The notes beneath the pieces are model-generated. The model was not told where the DNA came from and made no database searches. It was given only the letters and a program-made list of their open reading frames with translations. Both the position numbers and the translations under genes were made by a program. Shown here one piece after another: positions 37,666 to 45,934 of a stretch of 64,000 nucleotides of DNA. Source of the DNA: an uncultured Bacilli bacterium (GTDB lineage: Bacteria; Bacillota_I; Bacilli_A; RF39; UBA660); the NCBI GenBank assembly GCA_934102215.1, contig CAKOSH010000007.1, positions 34,732 to 98,731 on the forward strand, read 5' to 3'. Within the stretch, counting starts at the first letter, position 1. The number at the start of each line of letters is the position of its first letter.

Positions 37666-38129
37666 TATTCCATCACATCATCTGTAGTCTTTTTAATATA
37701 TTTTTCTACCTTTTTTGTTCTACTTTTTTGAATATATGGTGCTATAAACTCAATTAATGGTACTAATGATTCAATATCTTTTGTCCCACCCGTAAAGCAG
37801 TTTATAGTATTTTCACCAAATATTTTTTCTAAGGATTTAATAGAATTATCAATAACTTCATATTCTATATTAAACATATCAAATAATTTTTCTATTGAAT
37901 CACTAGCTTTTTCAAATTCTTCTAAAGATGATGTTTTATCAAGTTTAGGAATTTCAACACCTTTATATTCATCTATTTTTTTTACAGAATTAGATAAATC
38001 TTCTAATATACTTGTTAATGATTTCATTATTGCCGAATCATCAGGATTAAATTTTATTTCTCCTATTTTGGTTCCATTTTCATCTATTATATCTTCTCTT
38101 ACAAATTTATTTTTTATTGTTAATGCCAT
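37665..38129 (-). CDS. Tail assembly chaperone-like protein
   Basis: 154 aa, acidic and helical. Position between the tail tube gene and Gp15 is that of the first tail-assembly chaperone (GpG-like). N-terminus KFVREDIIDENGTKIGEIKF. No obvious ribosomal slip site at the end; the Gp15 gene begins in a TAATG overlap instead of a frameshift. Assignment rests mostly on position. Confidence 0.7.
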   Translation of the reverse strand: MALTIKNKFVREDIIDENGTKIGEIKFNPDDSAIMKSLTSILEDLSNSVKKIDEYKGVEIPKLDKTSSLEEFEKASDSIEKLFDMFNIEYEVIDNSIKSLEKIFGENTINCFTGGTKDIESLVPLIEFIAPYIQKSRTKKVEKYIKKTTDDVME

Positions 38130-38150
38130 TTTAATATTCCTTTCTTATAT

Positions 38151-38190
38151 AAAAAAAATAGGGATGATAGATTTTCACCTAACATCCCTT
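38151..38190 (-). terminator. Terminator behind the major tail protein gene
   Basis: On minus: AAGGGATG ... CATCCCTATTTTTTTT, 4 bp after the stop. Partial termination here would give the tail tube gene more mRNA than the chaperone and tape measure genes. Confidence 0.75.
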
Positions 38191-38193
38191 TTA

Positions 38194-38751
38194 TTATGCA
38201 CTAGTAGTTTTAGTAAATTTATTTTGTGTTAGGTTATAAGTTCCGTGAACTTTATCACCTTTCCAGTTTAATGTGATAGGTGAATTAATTTCAGTAGTAT
38301 CACCACCAAATGATTTTTCATCTACTACAGCAGTTTCTGTAAATGCTCCATAAGTACCTGCAGTTGTTTGTTTATCAAATAAAGCAACTTCCATACAAGG
38401 TATTGCGAATTTATCTCCTACAAGACTATATTTGTGTGCTATATAAAGAATGTATGATAGTGTATCATTTCCTCTTATAGCAACTGGATCAATTTCAGTC
38501 GTTTCTGCTCCTGGTGTAGCACTGATTGTTGTTTTACCTAAAACATTTTTCTTAGATTCAGTTTCATGATTATGTTCTCTAGTTATTTCATCATTATCTT
38601 CACCGATTGGAACCCATGTTGGATTTTCAGTATCAAATACAATACCATCTTCATCAGCAGATGTAACATTTAGATTCATAAATAAAATTGAATCTTCTCT
38701 TGCGAATTTACCGCTTCCACTAAATTTTAAACTTGAAGTAGTTTCATTCAT
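38194..38751 (-). CDS. Major tail (tube) protein
   Basis: 185 aa from ATG 38751 (GGAGAGTGAAAATA upstream; a GTG three codons earlier is too close to the GGAG). Predominantly beta, with SSLKFSGSGKFAREDSILFM and LNWKGDKVHGTYNLTQNKF. It fits siphophage major tail proteins by size, position and the following terminator. No Ig-like extension. Confidence 0.8.
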   Translation of the reverse strand: MNETTSSLKFSGSGKFAREDSILFMNLNVTSADEDGIVFDTENPTWVPIGEDNDEITREHNHETESKKNVLGKTTISATPGAETTEIDPVAIRGNDTLSYILYIAHKYSLVGDKFAIPCMEVALFDKQTTAGTYGAFTETAVVDEKSFGGDTTEINSPITLNWKGDKVHGTYNLTQNKFTKTTSA

Positions 38752-39190
38752 TATTTTCACTCTCCTTTAATTTTTTATAAACAAATAAACAAGGCATTTC
38801 ATACCTTGCTTGTGTTCTATCTTTATTTACAGCGAATAAATATGCACTTTGTGTAGCACTTATGCTTTCTGCATATTCTCCACTGTTTAACTTAATATTT
38901 AAGCCCTCTCTTGTTTTCTGATACATCCATTCTGATATATCACTAAAGGCTTTTAATATTTGTTTTTGATTACTATCAGTAATAGAACTAACAAATATTC
39001 TAGTCGCTAAAGTAAAAGATAATTGCATTTTTCTATTACCCAGTACATCTTTTTTTAAAAGCATAGGATTTGCTCCCTGCTCTAATGACCATGACTTGTC
39101 TTCACTCAAATAATCTATTTTAAGATTTTTAATATAATCACAATTTTTTTCTAAATATTCTTGCAATATTTCTATAATAGCCTTATCCAT
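38744..39190 (-). CDS. Minor capsid / tail terminator protein
   Basis: 148 aa from ATG 39190, with GGAGGTAATT upstream. Contains YLSEDKSWSLEQGANPMLLK and QSAYLFAVNKDRTQARYEMP. It resembles the family called minor capsid protein from bacteriophage, which in this gene order usually serves as tail completion or terminator protein. Lies between the HK97-gp10-like gene and the tail tube gene. Confidence 0.75.
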   Translation of the reverse strand: MDKAIIEILQEYLEKNCDYIKNLKIDYLSEDKSWSLEQGANPMLLKKDVLGNRKMQLSFTLATRIFVSSITDSNQKQILKAFSDISEWMYQKTREGLNIKLNSGEYAESISATQSAYLFAVNKDRTQARYEMPCLFVYKKLKESENNE

Positions 39191-39192
39191 AA

Positions 39193-39612
39193 TTACCTCC
39201 AATTAACAATTTCTTCACAGCCTTTGATAAGTTCTTCTTCTTCATCTTTCATCATTCTATTTATCCAATCTTTTCCTCTTAAGCCACCGCCATGATATGT
39301 TAAATCACGGCCATTAGGATCTAATATTTTATATTCGCCTTTTGCAGCAAATGGGCTTAATGTCTCATGTCCAACCATTAATTTACCTTCAAATAGGAAC
39401 TGCGCATCTGGTGTATCCCATATAACTTCTCCACTTCCAGGTAAATTAGCACTTTTGCTATCACGAAAAATATGATAACCAGGTAAATAAGGTTTAGATC
39501 GATCAAATATAAATGAATCAATATAAGTTTGAACTTTACCACCTTCATTAAGGCCACATTCTTTCATCATTTCTTCTACACTAGGTAAAACTAAATGAGC
39601 TTTTATGTTCAG
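39193..39612 (-). CDS. Minor capsid protein (Minor_capsid_2-like), CTG start
   Basis: 139 aa. The CTG at 39612 overlaps the TGA of the upstream gene as CTGA, the exact analogue of the common ATGA coupling. An in-frame TGA lies three codons before it, so no other upstream start exists. GAGGT sits six bases ahead. The added residues NIKAHLVLPSVEE plus ECGLNEGGKVQTYIDSF restore the family N-terminus (GL-GG-VQ-ID ... YLP). The first ATG (39570) lacks a ribosome site. C-terminal HGGGLRGKDWINRMM is typical. Confidence 0.85.
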   Translation of the reverse strand: MNIKAHLVLPSVEEMMKECGLNEGGKVQTYIDSFIFDRSKPYLPGYHIFRDSKSANLPGSGEVIWDTPDAQFLFEGKLMVGHETLSPFAAKGEYKILDPNGRDLTYHGGGLRGKDWINRMMKDEEEELIKGCEEIVNWR

Positions 39613-39989
39613 TTTGTTACCTCAATATTTCTTAGATCTTCCGCTCCATAATCAGAGTTATCAGATATAGTTTTAACATAGAACCAATCATCAATTTTAT
39701 CTAAATCTTCTAAATCATTTATGTTAGTTTTGCCTTTTACAATTATTGTTTTATTTTTAATAAGTGTAAAAGTATCTTCTTTCATAGAATATTCAGATGA
39801 TTTAAGATACTTTTTTAACGATTCATTAGAAAAAATACAATTATATGTATTTGAGTAATTTTCTCCTTTGCTCTCTTGAGATATTATCTTTGTACTATAA
39901 AAAAAGACATTATTTACGATGCAATTATTAAATGTTAATACGTTATTATTGTTGCTTATGTTAACAACTGTTATAGTGTGTGGAAACAT
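39609..39989 (-). CDS. Minor capsid protein (Minor_capsid_1-like)
   Basis: 126 aa. Begins MFPHTITVVN, the signature start of this small head-completion family, with LIKNKTIIVKGKTNIND in the middle and SDNSDYGAEDLRNIEV at the end. Probably a head closure protein. Overlaps its neighbours on both sides by 1-4 bp. Confidence 0.88.
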   Translation of the reverse strand: MFPHTITVVNISNNNNVLTFNNCIVNNVFFYSTKIISQESKGENYSNTYNCIFSNESLKKYLKSSEYSMKEDTFTLIKNKTIIVKGKTNINDLEDLDKIDDWFYVKTISDNSDYGAEDLRNIEVTN

Positions 39990-40384
39990 TATCTGCCCCT
40001 ATACATTAAGCCAGTAGATACTAAATATTTATAGCATATTTTATAGCATTTATTATCTAATTCTGTATCACTTAATATATTCTTTTCAATTATGTTAGCA
40101 TTATTAACATATGATTTAGAGTGAGGCCCAACTGTTTCACTAGCAACAATTTTATCGTTTTCAATTTTATCTTTTTTTATTATTTGAGAATAAAGTAATT
40201 CTATTATTTCACAAGTACAATTTTTAATATTATCGTCTAAAATAGAATTATCAATTCTATTAAAGGTATGCTTATTAACATATGCACTTGCTGTTATGGT
40301 CATTTGATTAAATGAAGATTCAGGTATGCTAGAACCTTCATAAGTATCGCTGTAGTAATCATAATCAACTAACTCAGTTAGCAT
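39989..40384 (-). CDS. Head-tail connector (gp6-like)
   Basis: 131 aa, helical. VDYDYYSDTYEGSSIPESSF and ASAYVNKHTFNRID match the start of gp6/Gp15-SPP1-type connector adaptors that plug below the portal. Strong AGGAGGTG ribosome site. Follows the coiled-coil gene after the capsid gene. Confidence 0.75.
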   Translation of the reverse strand: MLTELVDYDYYSDTYEGSSIPESSFNQMTITASAYVNKHTFNRIDNSILDDNIKNCTCEIIELLYSQIIKKDKIENDKIVASETVGPHSKSYVNNANIIEKNILSDTELDNKCYKICYKYLVSTGLMYRGR

Positions 40385-40396
40385 ACCTTACACCTC

Positions 40397-40633
40397 CTAT
40401 TCTTCTTTATCAGAATCTTTTTTATTTTTTTTACTATTTGCTTCAGTTAATTCAACTATTTTGGTATTTAGTTCGTTATTTGTTTCAGTTAGTGTATCTA
40501 CTTCTTCAGATAACTTAACATTTGCTTCAGTTAATTCAACTATTTTAGCATTTAGTTCGTTAGTTAACTCTTTAACTTCAGCTAAAGAGTATAACTTCTC
40601 AACTTGTTTCTTATTTCCTATGATTCTTCCCAT
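40397..40633 (-). CDS. Small coiled-coil virion-region protein with internal repeat
   Basis: 78 aa. Residues 20-70 are a heptad-like coiled coil with the block ELNAKIVELTEAN repeated 28 residues later as ELNTKIVELTEAN; the DNA repeat is at 40436-40477 and 40520-40561. Lys/Asp-rich tail. Position after the capsid gene suggests a head fibre or accessory protein. Not recognised otherwise. Confidence 0.65.
   Translation of the reverse strand: MGRIIGNKKQVEKLYSLAEVKELTNELNAKIVELTEANVKLSEEVDTLTETNNELNTKIVELTEANSKKNKKDSDKEE
40436..40561. repeat. 84-bp-spaced direct repeat, 42 bp
   Basis: Two copies (40436-40477 and 40520-40561) differing only at two or three bases, encoding the repeated coiled-coil heptads of the 78-aa protein. 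Confidence 0.8.
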
Positions 40634-40644
40634 ATTATCACCTA

Positions 40645-41664
40645 CTACTTATGAGATACTGCAATACCTGCACGTTTATTTTCATATGCATCATTTAATC
40701 CATAAATTCTATAAAGCATTCTATAGAAGTCTCCTGAATCATCTGAATCTGGTGTAAAAATTTTCATTTTAGCGTGCTTAGTATATTGTAACATTGCTGG
40801 TTTATGAATAACCATAAAGTTAAGTTCTCTACTACCTTTCTCTTTTAATTCATAATAAGTTGATAATGAACCGCTAGCTGGTGTTTCAACTTTTGTATAT
40901 TTGTCACCAGATTTTGTATAATATGTTTTTCCACTTACTATACTTGAATCAGTAGTTAATTCATACTTATCAGCAACTTTAGTGTAACCACCAATTCTTT
41001 CTCCATCAGCATCTTTACCGCTTTTTAGTTCAATTTTAGTTAAAAATCTACTTTGAGGTACTTTCTTAATTTGAGTGAATTTTTTAAGAATATCATTATT
41101 AGTTGTTCTTGAAACAAATTCAGCCATTGAAAGTAAAGTAGCATTAATTCTTAAATATCTTCCTTCTTCTGGAACTTCATCATCATCTAATTTAGTCATA
41201 ACATCTTGTAAAGCTTTTAATACTTCTTCACCTGTTTTGTATTCAATTCCTTCTGGAGCTACATCTGTGATATCATCTAAACTTGAGTAAGTAGCATATC
41301 TTACAGCATCAACTTCAGGAGCAACTTTAGTTCTTAAAAACTCACTTGATAAATTAGCCATGATAACTCCGCCTGTTTCTTCATTATCAATTGCATCTGT
41401 TTTTAATTTTCTTCCACGTTCGTAATTAAATTTAACAGTTTCGTTAGTTAGTGTTACATCACCATCTAAATATCCGCTATTACGATCATAATCTCCTAAA
41501 CCGTCCATATCTAATTTTGGAACGATGATTTCGTTTGCATTAGCACCAGCTTTAACTAAAGCACCATTAATATCAAAGTCTGATGTAGTGCAGACAGCCT
41601 TATAAACTTTATCTAAAAGTTCTGGGGCATTTTCTTTAAATAATTCAATACTATTTTTTCCCAT
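40645..41664 (-). CDS. Major capsid protein (HK97-type) with insertion
   Basis: 339 aa. N-terminal VPKLDMDGLGDYDRNSGYLD and GRKLKTDAIDNEETGG, and the C-terminal region with VIHKPAMLQYTKHAKMKIF are of the kind found in SPP1/Gp20-associated major capsid proteins. Residues about 225-272 contain YELTTDSSIVSGKTYYTKSG then YTKVETPASGSLSTYYE, a repeat-type module found in unrelated phage structural proteins and probably a surface decoration inserted in the capsid. Follows the scaffold gene. Confidence 0.9.
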   Translation of the reverse strand: MGKNSIELFKENAPELLDKVYKAVCTTSDFDINGALVKAGANANEIIVPKLDMDGLGDYDRNSGYLDGDVTLTNETVKFNYERGRKLKTDAIDNEETGGVIMANLSSEFLRTKVAPEVDAVRYATYSSLDDITDVAPEGIEYKTGEEVLKALQDVMTKLDDDEVPEEGRYLRINATLLSMAEFVSRTTNNDILKKFTQIKKVPQSRFLTKIELKSGKDADGERIGGYTKVADKYELTTDSSIVSGKTYYTKSGDKYTKVETPASGSLSTYYELKEKGSRELNFMVIHKPAMLQYTKHAKMKIFTPDSDDSGDFYRMLYRIYGLNDAYENKRAGIAVSHK

Positions 41665-41679
41665 TATAATTCCTTCTTT

Positions 41680-42225
41680 CTATTTTTTATTTTCTTCTTC
41701 AAGTCCCATAGCTTGTAAAATTTGGTCCATAGAACTTGTATTTGTTGGAGCAGTTGGATTAGTTGTAAATCTTGGATTTGCGACTTCACTTAGGAATGCT
41801 CCACTATCCCTCTCTTGTAGTTCTTTAAGCCATTCAGAAGCACCTAAGAATTTCTTTGATTCTTCATCATACTTAAAGTCCTTAGCGTTAAATTGTGCTA
41901 ATACTCCGGCTTTTGCGCTTTCACTAGCAAATTTAATGTCATTAAAAAAAGTATTAGTTCTTTCTTCTCTAATACTCTTTTCTTTTTCAGCCTTTTGATT
42001 AGCTTCCATTTCTTCATATTTTGTTTTCCAATCATCAGCTGATTTTTTGATACTATCAATATCCATATCCTTATATGATTTGATTTCATTGTTAGCATCA
42101 CTTAATTGTGATTTTAAATTATCTCTTTCCTCTCTAAGACCTTGAGTAGTTTTACCATACTCAGCCATTATAGTATCAATGGTTTCCTTATCAAGTTCTA
42201 AGCCTTCTAAAAATTCACGTTTCAT
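41680..42225 (-). CDS. Scaffold protein (GP20 family)
   Basis: 181 aa. MKREFLEGLELDKETIDTIM start, long coiled coil (LREERDNLKSQLSDANNEIK), and a C-terminal hydrophobic/helical end (SSMDQILQAMGLEEENKK). This is the phage minor structural protein GP20 family, which acts as capsid scaffold. Strong GGAGGAG ribosome site, and the gene is separated from the upstream genes by a terminator. Confidence 0.9.
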   Translation of the reverse strand: MKREFLEGLELDKETIDTIMAEYGKTTQGLREERDNLKSQLSDANNEIKSYKDMDIDSIKKSADDWKTKYEEMEANQKAEKEKSIREERTNTFFNDIKFASESAKAGVLAQFNAKDFKYDEESKKFLGASEWLKELQERDSGAFLSEVANPRFTTNPTAPTNTSSMDQILQAMGLEEENKK

Positions 42226-42250
42226 ATTTCTCCTCCTTCGTATTTTTTAC

Positions 42251-42266
42251 ATGGTCACGTCCATGA
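42251..42266 (-). promoter_or_regulatory. Leader hairpin before the scaffold gene
   Basis: CATGG-ACGTGA-CCATG hairpin 26 bp before the scaffold start, within an otherwise unoccupied 180-bp leader that begins with a terminator. Could be part of a leader controlling capsid gene expression. Confidence 0.35.
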
Positions 42267-42310
42267 GTGAATTAAAATATTTGCTAGTCCTTTCGTTGCT
42301 ATGCCACACG

Positions 42311-42337
42311 AAAAAAGCCAATATTTCTATCGGCTTT
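42311..42337 (-). terminator. Terminator before the scaffold/capsid genes
   Basis: On minus AAAGCCGATA-GAAA-TATTGGCTTT followed by TTT: 10 bp with one G-U pair and a GAAA tetraloop. It ends or attenuates the packaging/portal transcript. Confidence 0.8.
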
Positions 42338-42408
42338 GTCACTTTTGTAAGAATTAATCTACTAAAATATTAAGGTAAGGTTAAAATAAATTTATTTGTA
42401 TTTTTTCT

Positions 42409-42642
42409 TTAATATACAGGAAGTATTTCAGATAATTTAACTAAAATTTCACTATATTTTTTATCGGTATTATCATACATTGCTAAATTTGATATATCTT
42501 TTTTATATTTCTTTTCAAAATGAGATATTAAGATGTTATAAGCATTTTCTAATTTAGTTTCACCATTAATTTTTAAATCCTTTAATAAGTTAATTTCCAC
42601 ATCATTAAAAAACTCTTTCATTTTTCTATTCCCATTTATCAT
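42409..42642 (-). CDS. Hypothetical phage protein, 77 aa
   Basis: Helical, charged (INLLKDLKINGETKLENAYN). Starts in an ATGA overlap with the HEIGH metallopeptidase-like gene and behind AGGAAG. Not recognised; possibly a partner or inhibitor of the preceding protein. Confidence 0.6.
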   Translation of the reverse strand: MINGNRKMKEFFNDVEINLLKDLKINGETKLENAYNILISHFEKKYKKDISNLAMYDNTDKKYSEILVKLSEILPVY

Positions 42643-43364
42643 TTTATTAACTTCCTTTCTTTTTCTAATTCTTCACCAAATATTTTTGCAAAAGAACGTG
42701 GATTAGAACTAGATACATATTCTGCAAAACATTCAGCAAACATCTCTACTCTTTTTTCGTTATATGTAGCATAATTACTAATTTCTTTTTTGTAATCTAA
42801 TTTTTCTGAGATTTCTTTTTTATACCTTTTTTCAACTCTTTCCATAAAATCATTATTCCATTTTTCATATTTTTCAATAGTTCTAAAAGTGTTTTCATTT
42901 AGTCTATTGTATAATCCTGTAGAAATATTATGTCCTATTTCATGAGCAACAACATATTTTAATTCATCATCACATACAACATACTCACCATTTTTCATTT
43001 TCTCGCGAATAAATTGTCTTGTTTCTTTAACATTTTGAAAATATTTTGGATTCAAATTATATGCAGAATTTGCAACCTGATCTTCACCAATAGTATAAGT
43101 TTTCCAAATTATTTTATCTTCCAATAATATATCGTTATAATCATTTGCAATTTCTTGTGTATATTCTACCACTTTTTCTTGAATTTTACTATCAATATTA
43201 TTTTTAAAATTGTCACTACAATTTATTTTTATCTCTAAATTATAAACTGGGCTTACATTTGAAAACTTACCACTTTCCTTCATAGCTGTTTTTAAGTCTT
43301 GGCCATCTTTAATGAAAACTCTTCTACCACCTATTGTTCTCCATACTCCACCAATATCGTCCAT
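42639..43364 (-). CDS. Phage metallopeptidase-like protein in the head cluster
   Basis: 241 aa. N-terminal GGVWRTIGGRRVFIKDGQDL then TAMKESGKF is a conserved leader found on proteins encoded after phage minor head genes. Residues about 138-148 read VVAHEIGHNIST, a HExxH zincin site, and a downstream RVEMFAECFAEY may give the third ligand (E-x-F-A-E). Could be a capsid-associated protease or an ejected effector. GAGGTGAAACA precedes ATG. It sits between the minor capsid and scaffold genes. Confidence 0.75.
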   Translation of the reverse strand: MDDIGGVWRTIGGRRVFIKDGQDLKTAMKESGKFSNVSPVYNLEIKINCSDNFKNNIDSKIQEKVVEYTQEIANDYNDILLEDKIIWKTYTIGEDQVANSAYNLNPKYFQNVKETRQFIREKMKNGEYVVCDDELKYVVAHEIGHNISTGLYNRLNENTFRTIEKYEKWNNDFMERVEKRYKKEISEKLDYKKEISNYATYNEKRVEMFAECFAEYVSSSNPRSFAKIFGEELEKERKLIK

Positions 43365-43382
43365 TGTTTCACCTCACTTAAA

Positions 43383-44510
43383 TTATTTATTAGAAACATA
43401 TTCTCTATTTTTATTTCTAACTTTGCTATTCTTTTCTAACCATAAATTATATTCTTTACTCAACTTAGATAACTGTTTACTATGAGTGTTATATTCATCT
43501 TGATAGTTCATTTTTTTATCAACAATTTTTTGTCTTTTCAATTTTCTAATATTTCTTTCATAGTATCTTTGTTTATCAAGTTTTTCTCTTTCTTTTCTAC
43601 TTTTTTCTATATCTATTGGTTTTGGTATTTTTTCCCATTCAAAAAAAGGTCTTAAATCATGATAACAATTTATTCCCTTTAACCCTAACATTTCTTTATA
43701 ACCAGTTTTTTCATATAAATTAGGATATTTATCACTAGAACCTTCTATCATGTAAACTTTACCCTGCCACTCATCGTGAGCTTCATAATCATTTATCAAG
43801 TATTTAGTTCTGGTTCTCGCTCCTAAATGTTGATCTACATAAACTAAATTAGTCTCTAACATTTCTTTAGCAGTTGCAAGTTCAATATCTCCTACGAGTT
43901 GATTAACTCTTGTAATTATATCTCTTCTTACTGCTGCTTCTATTCCTATCTTTTTCCCGCTACTATAATTAGCCATTATGATACCATTTTGAGCCATTTT
44001 ATCAATTGCATGTTTAATTGAATGCTCATATGTATATACACCTGTAGCTGTTTCTAAATAAGCCGTATTTAATATATTTACATATTCTTGTTTGGCTGAC
44101 TCTATTGCTTTAGTATTTATTAATTTTGTAATATTTTCCGTATTTTTTATTGCTTCATTAATTAAGTTAGTTGCGGATTTACTTTTATAAATGTCTTCTA
44201 CTTTGACATCTTTATTATTATGCTTGTTGTATTTTTCTAAAGTATCAATACTTACTGCATTCTTGCTTGATTCTTTAATTATATCTTCAAGTATTTTTTT
44301 AATTTCCTTTTTATTCTTGTTTATAATATTTACATTATGTTTCTCAAATAGTTTTAACTCATTAGTTTTATCAAGATACCATTTAAGTGTCCCTTTTATT
44401 CCATCATACTTGTCAATTCTATCAAGCATATCCTTTATCATTTCAATTTCTATTGAGTCGTAGATATCAACAAGTGGTTTTAAAATTTCATAATACTTTT
44501 GTTTATTCAT
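43383..44510 (-). CDS. Phage minor capsid protein (min_cap2)
   Basis: 375 aa. Central motifs RRDIITRVNQLVGDIELATA, LVYVDQHLGARTR, DYEAHDEWQGKVYMIEG and LKGINCYHDLRPFFE characterise the minor capsid protein 2 family (SPP1 gp7-like head protein associated with the portal). Helical basic C-terminus (about 300-370). TAATG overlap with the portal gene. Confidence 0.9.
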   Translation of the reverse strand: MNKQKYYEILKPLVDIYDSIEIEMIKDMLDRIDKYDGIKGTLKWYLDKTNELKLFEKHNVNIINKNKKEIKKILEDIIKESSKNAVSIDTLEKYNKHNNKDVKVEDIYKSKSATNLINEAIKNTENITKLINTKAIESAKQEYVNILNTAYLETATGVYTYEHSIKHAIDKMAQNGIIMANYSSGKKIGIEAAVRRDIITRVNQLVGDIELATAKEMLETNLVYVDQHLGARTRTKYLINDYEAHDEWQGKVYMIEGSSDKYPNLYEKTGYKEMLGLKGINCYHDLRPFFEWEKIPKPIDIEKSRKEREKLDKQRYYERNIRKLKRQKIVDKKMNYQDEYNTHSKQLSKLSKEYNLWLEKNSKVRNKNREYVSNK

Positions 44511-45934
44511 TATTCTTCTTCATTTGGAGCATCTTCTTTATTGTCTTCTGAATATGTTCTATATTCTTTTTGTCTTTTTACAAACTCAATAGCTTCTTTT
44601 TCTTTCATATTTCTTGTATCCATAATGTATTGAACATCACTTGTTATATGATTATTTCTTTCAATTAATGCTTGATTTCTCGCTGAGTCTTTATCTGTAA
44701 CTATTGAGTCATCCCATTCATATTCAGTACTATAATCATTTTTAACAGATATTCCATACAATTTACATAATACATATATTCCATATAATAAATCGTCAAA
44801 TGCGTTTTGCAATGATGCTTGAATGTCTGATACTGTTACATAATAATCTTGTTTAGAAGATTTTATTTCTTGAGCAGTTTTTTCTATCGCTTCTGGTTTG
44901 GCTAAGGTTCCATGTGATAAATGGCAAGCACTCTCTAACTGAATTAAATACTCGTTTAAGCCATTGAATAGTGATGTATCTCTAATTTGAGGGCTAAAGA
45001 TATCCATACTCTTTTCTTTTGTTTCATCTAGATTCCATTTTCTAAAGTATCTTTCTTTTCCCCTAGGTAATTTAAACTGATCCTTATTTTTACCACTTGG
45101 GGGAATAATAGTTTCGTCTATATCTACAGCGAGTTCAGTTCCTTCATATTCATGTAATATTCTTGAATACTGAATATCTATTTCTTTTAGTAAATCTATA
45201 CCATTATGATATATTGGTTGTCCTATAGGTGAATCATTATCTAAATCGTTAGATGTAGGCATTGTTGCAAAGCCACCTATTAATTTATCAACCCCTTCTA
45301 TTATTTCTATATCTTTTAATTCTTTCCATTTATCAACTTGTGTAAGGTTTATCTTACTTGAAAGTATCACGCCATCTTTATAACCTTTATAGCAGATATT
45401 TTTAATAGTTATTTTTTGATTTTTATACTCATTATATTCTAGTCTTGTATATATATTATTTTCTTCACTAATTTGATCTATTATTATATAACTGATTAAG
45501 TTTCCGTCATCATCAAATGATATAGGCATAAACTTATCTGCTTGTATGATATTAACTTTAATATTTCTTCCATTAAAGTAAGGTCTTAAAAATATTAATG
45601 ATTTGCCTAACATTTGTTCAGTAAATTTTCTTTTCTTTTTTAAAACATTTTGAAAGACACTATCTAAATAAGGTTCTGAACACACACTTTTAAATTCAAC
45701 AGTTACTGCTTTAGCGACCTTTTCACACATTGTTCTAGCAACATGCAACGATTTAGTATTATCATCTATCCATGGTTCTCTTTTGTTGTAGATTTCACTC
45801 CATTTTTGAATAGAATCAAGTACTTGCTCACTTGTTTGAGTATCCAATTCAAAATCTCTGATTATTTTCTTGTAATCAAACATCTTATTCCACCATCCTT
45901 TAATCTTGTTAATTAATTTATCAATCAGTGTCAT
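44510..45934 (-). CDS. Portal protein (SPP1 gp6-like)
   Basis: 474 aa from ATG 45934 (a GTG directly before it is also possible). Contains WIDDNTKSLHVARTMCEKVA, KSLIFLRPYFNGRNIKVNII, HNGIDLLKEIDIQYSRILHE and ACHLSHGTLAKPEAIEKTAQ, all characteristic of Phage_portal SPP1-type proteins. It forms the dodecameric DNA gate. Overlaps the terminase gene. Confidence 0.92.
   Translation of the reverse strand: MTLIDKLINKIKGWWNKMFDYKKIIRDFELDTQTSEQVLDSIQKWSEIYNKREPWIDDNTKSLHVARTMCEKVAKAVTVEFKSVCSEPYLDSVFQNVLKKKRKFTEQMLGKSLIFLRPYFNGRNIKVNIIQADKFMPISFDDDGNLISYIIIDQISEENNIYTRLEYNEYKNQKITIKNICYKGYKDGVILSSKINLTQVDKWKELKDIEIIEGVDKLIGGFATMPTSNDLDNDSPIGQPIYHNGIDLLKEIDIQYSRILHEYEGTELAVDIDETIIPPSGKNKDQFKLPRGKERYFRKWNLDETKEKSMDIFSPQIRDTSLFNGLNEYLIQLESACHLSHGTLAKPEAIEKTAQEIKSSKQDYYVTVSDIQASLQNAFDDLLYGIYVLCKLYGISVKNDYSTEYEWDDSIVTDKDSARNQALIERNNHITSDVQYIMDTRNMKEKEAIEFVKRQKEYRTYSEDNKEDAPNEEE

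Noticed and set aside
37665..38129. Programmed frameshift linking tail chaperone genes
   Set aside because: Gp15 starts with its own ATG in a TAATG overlap; I found no canonical slippery heptamer at the end of the chaperone gene.
40645..42225. Ribosomal frameshift or protease-scaffold fusion
   Set aside because: Scaffold and capsid genes are separate, each with a ribosome site and a 15-bp gap; no slippery sequence was seen.
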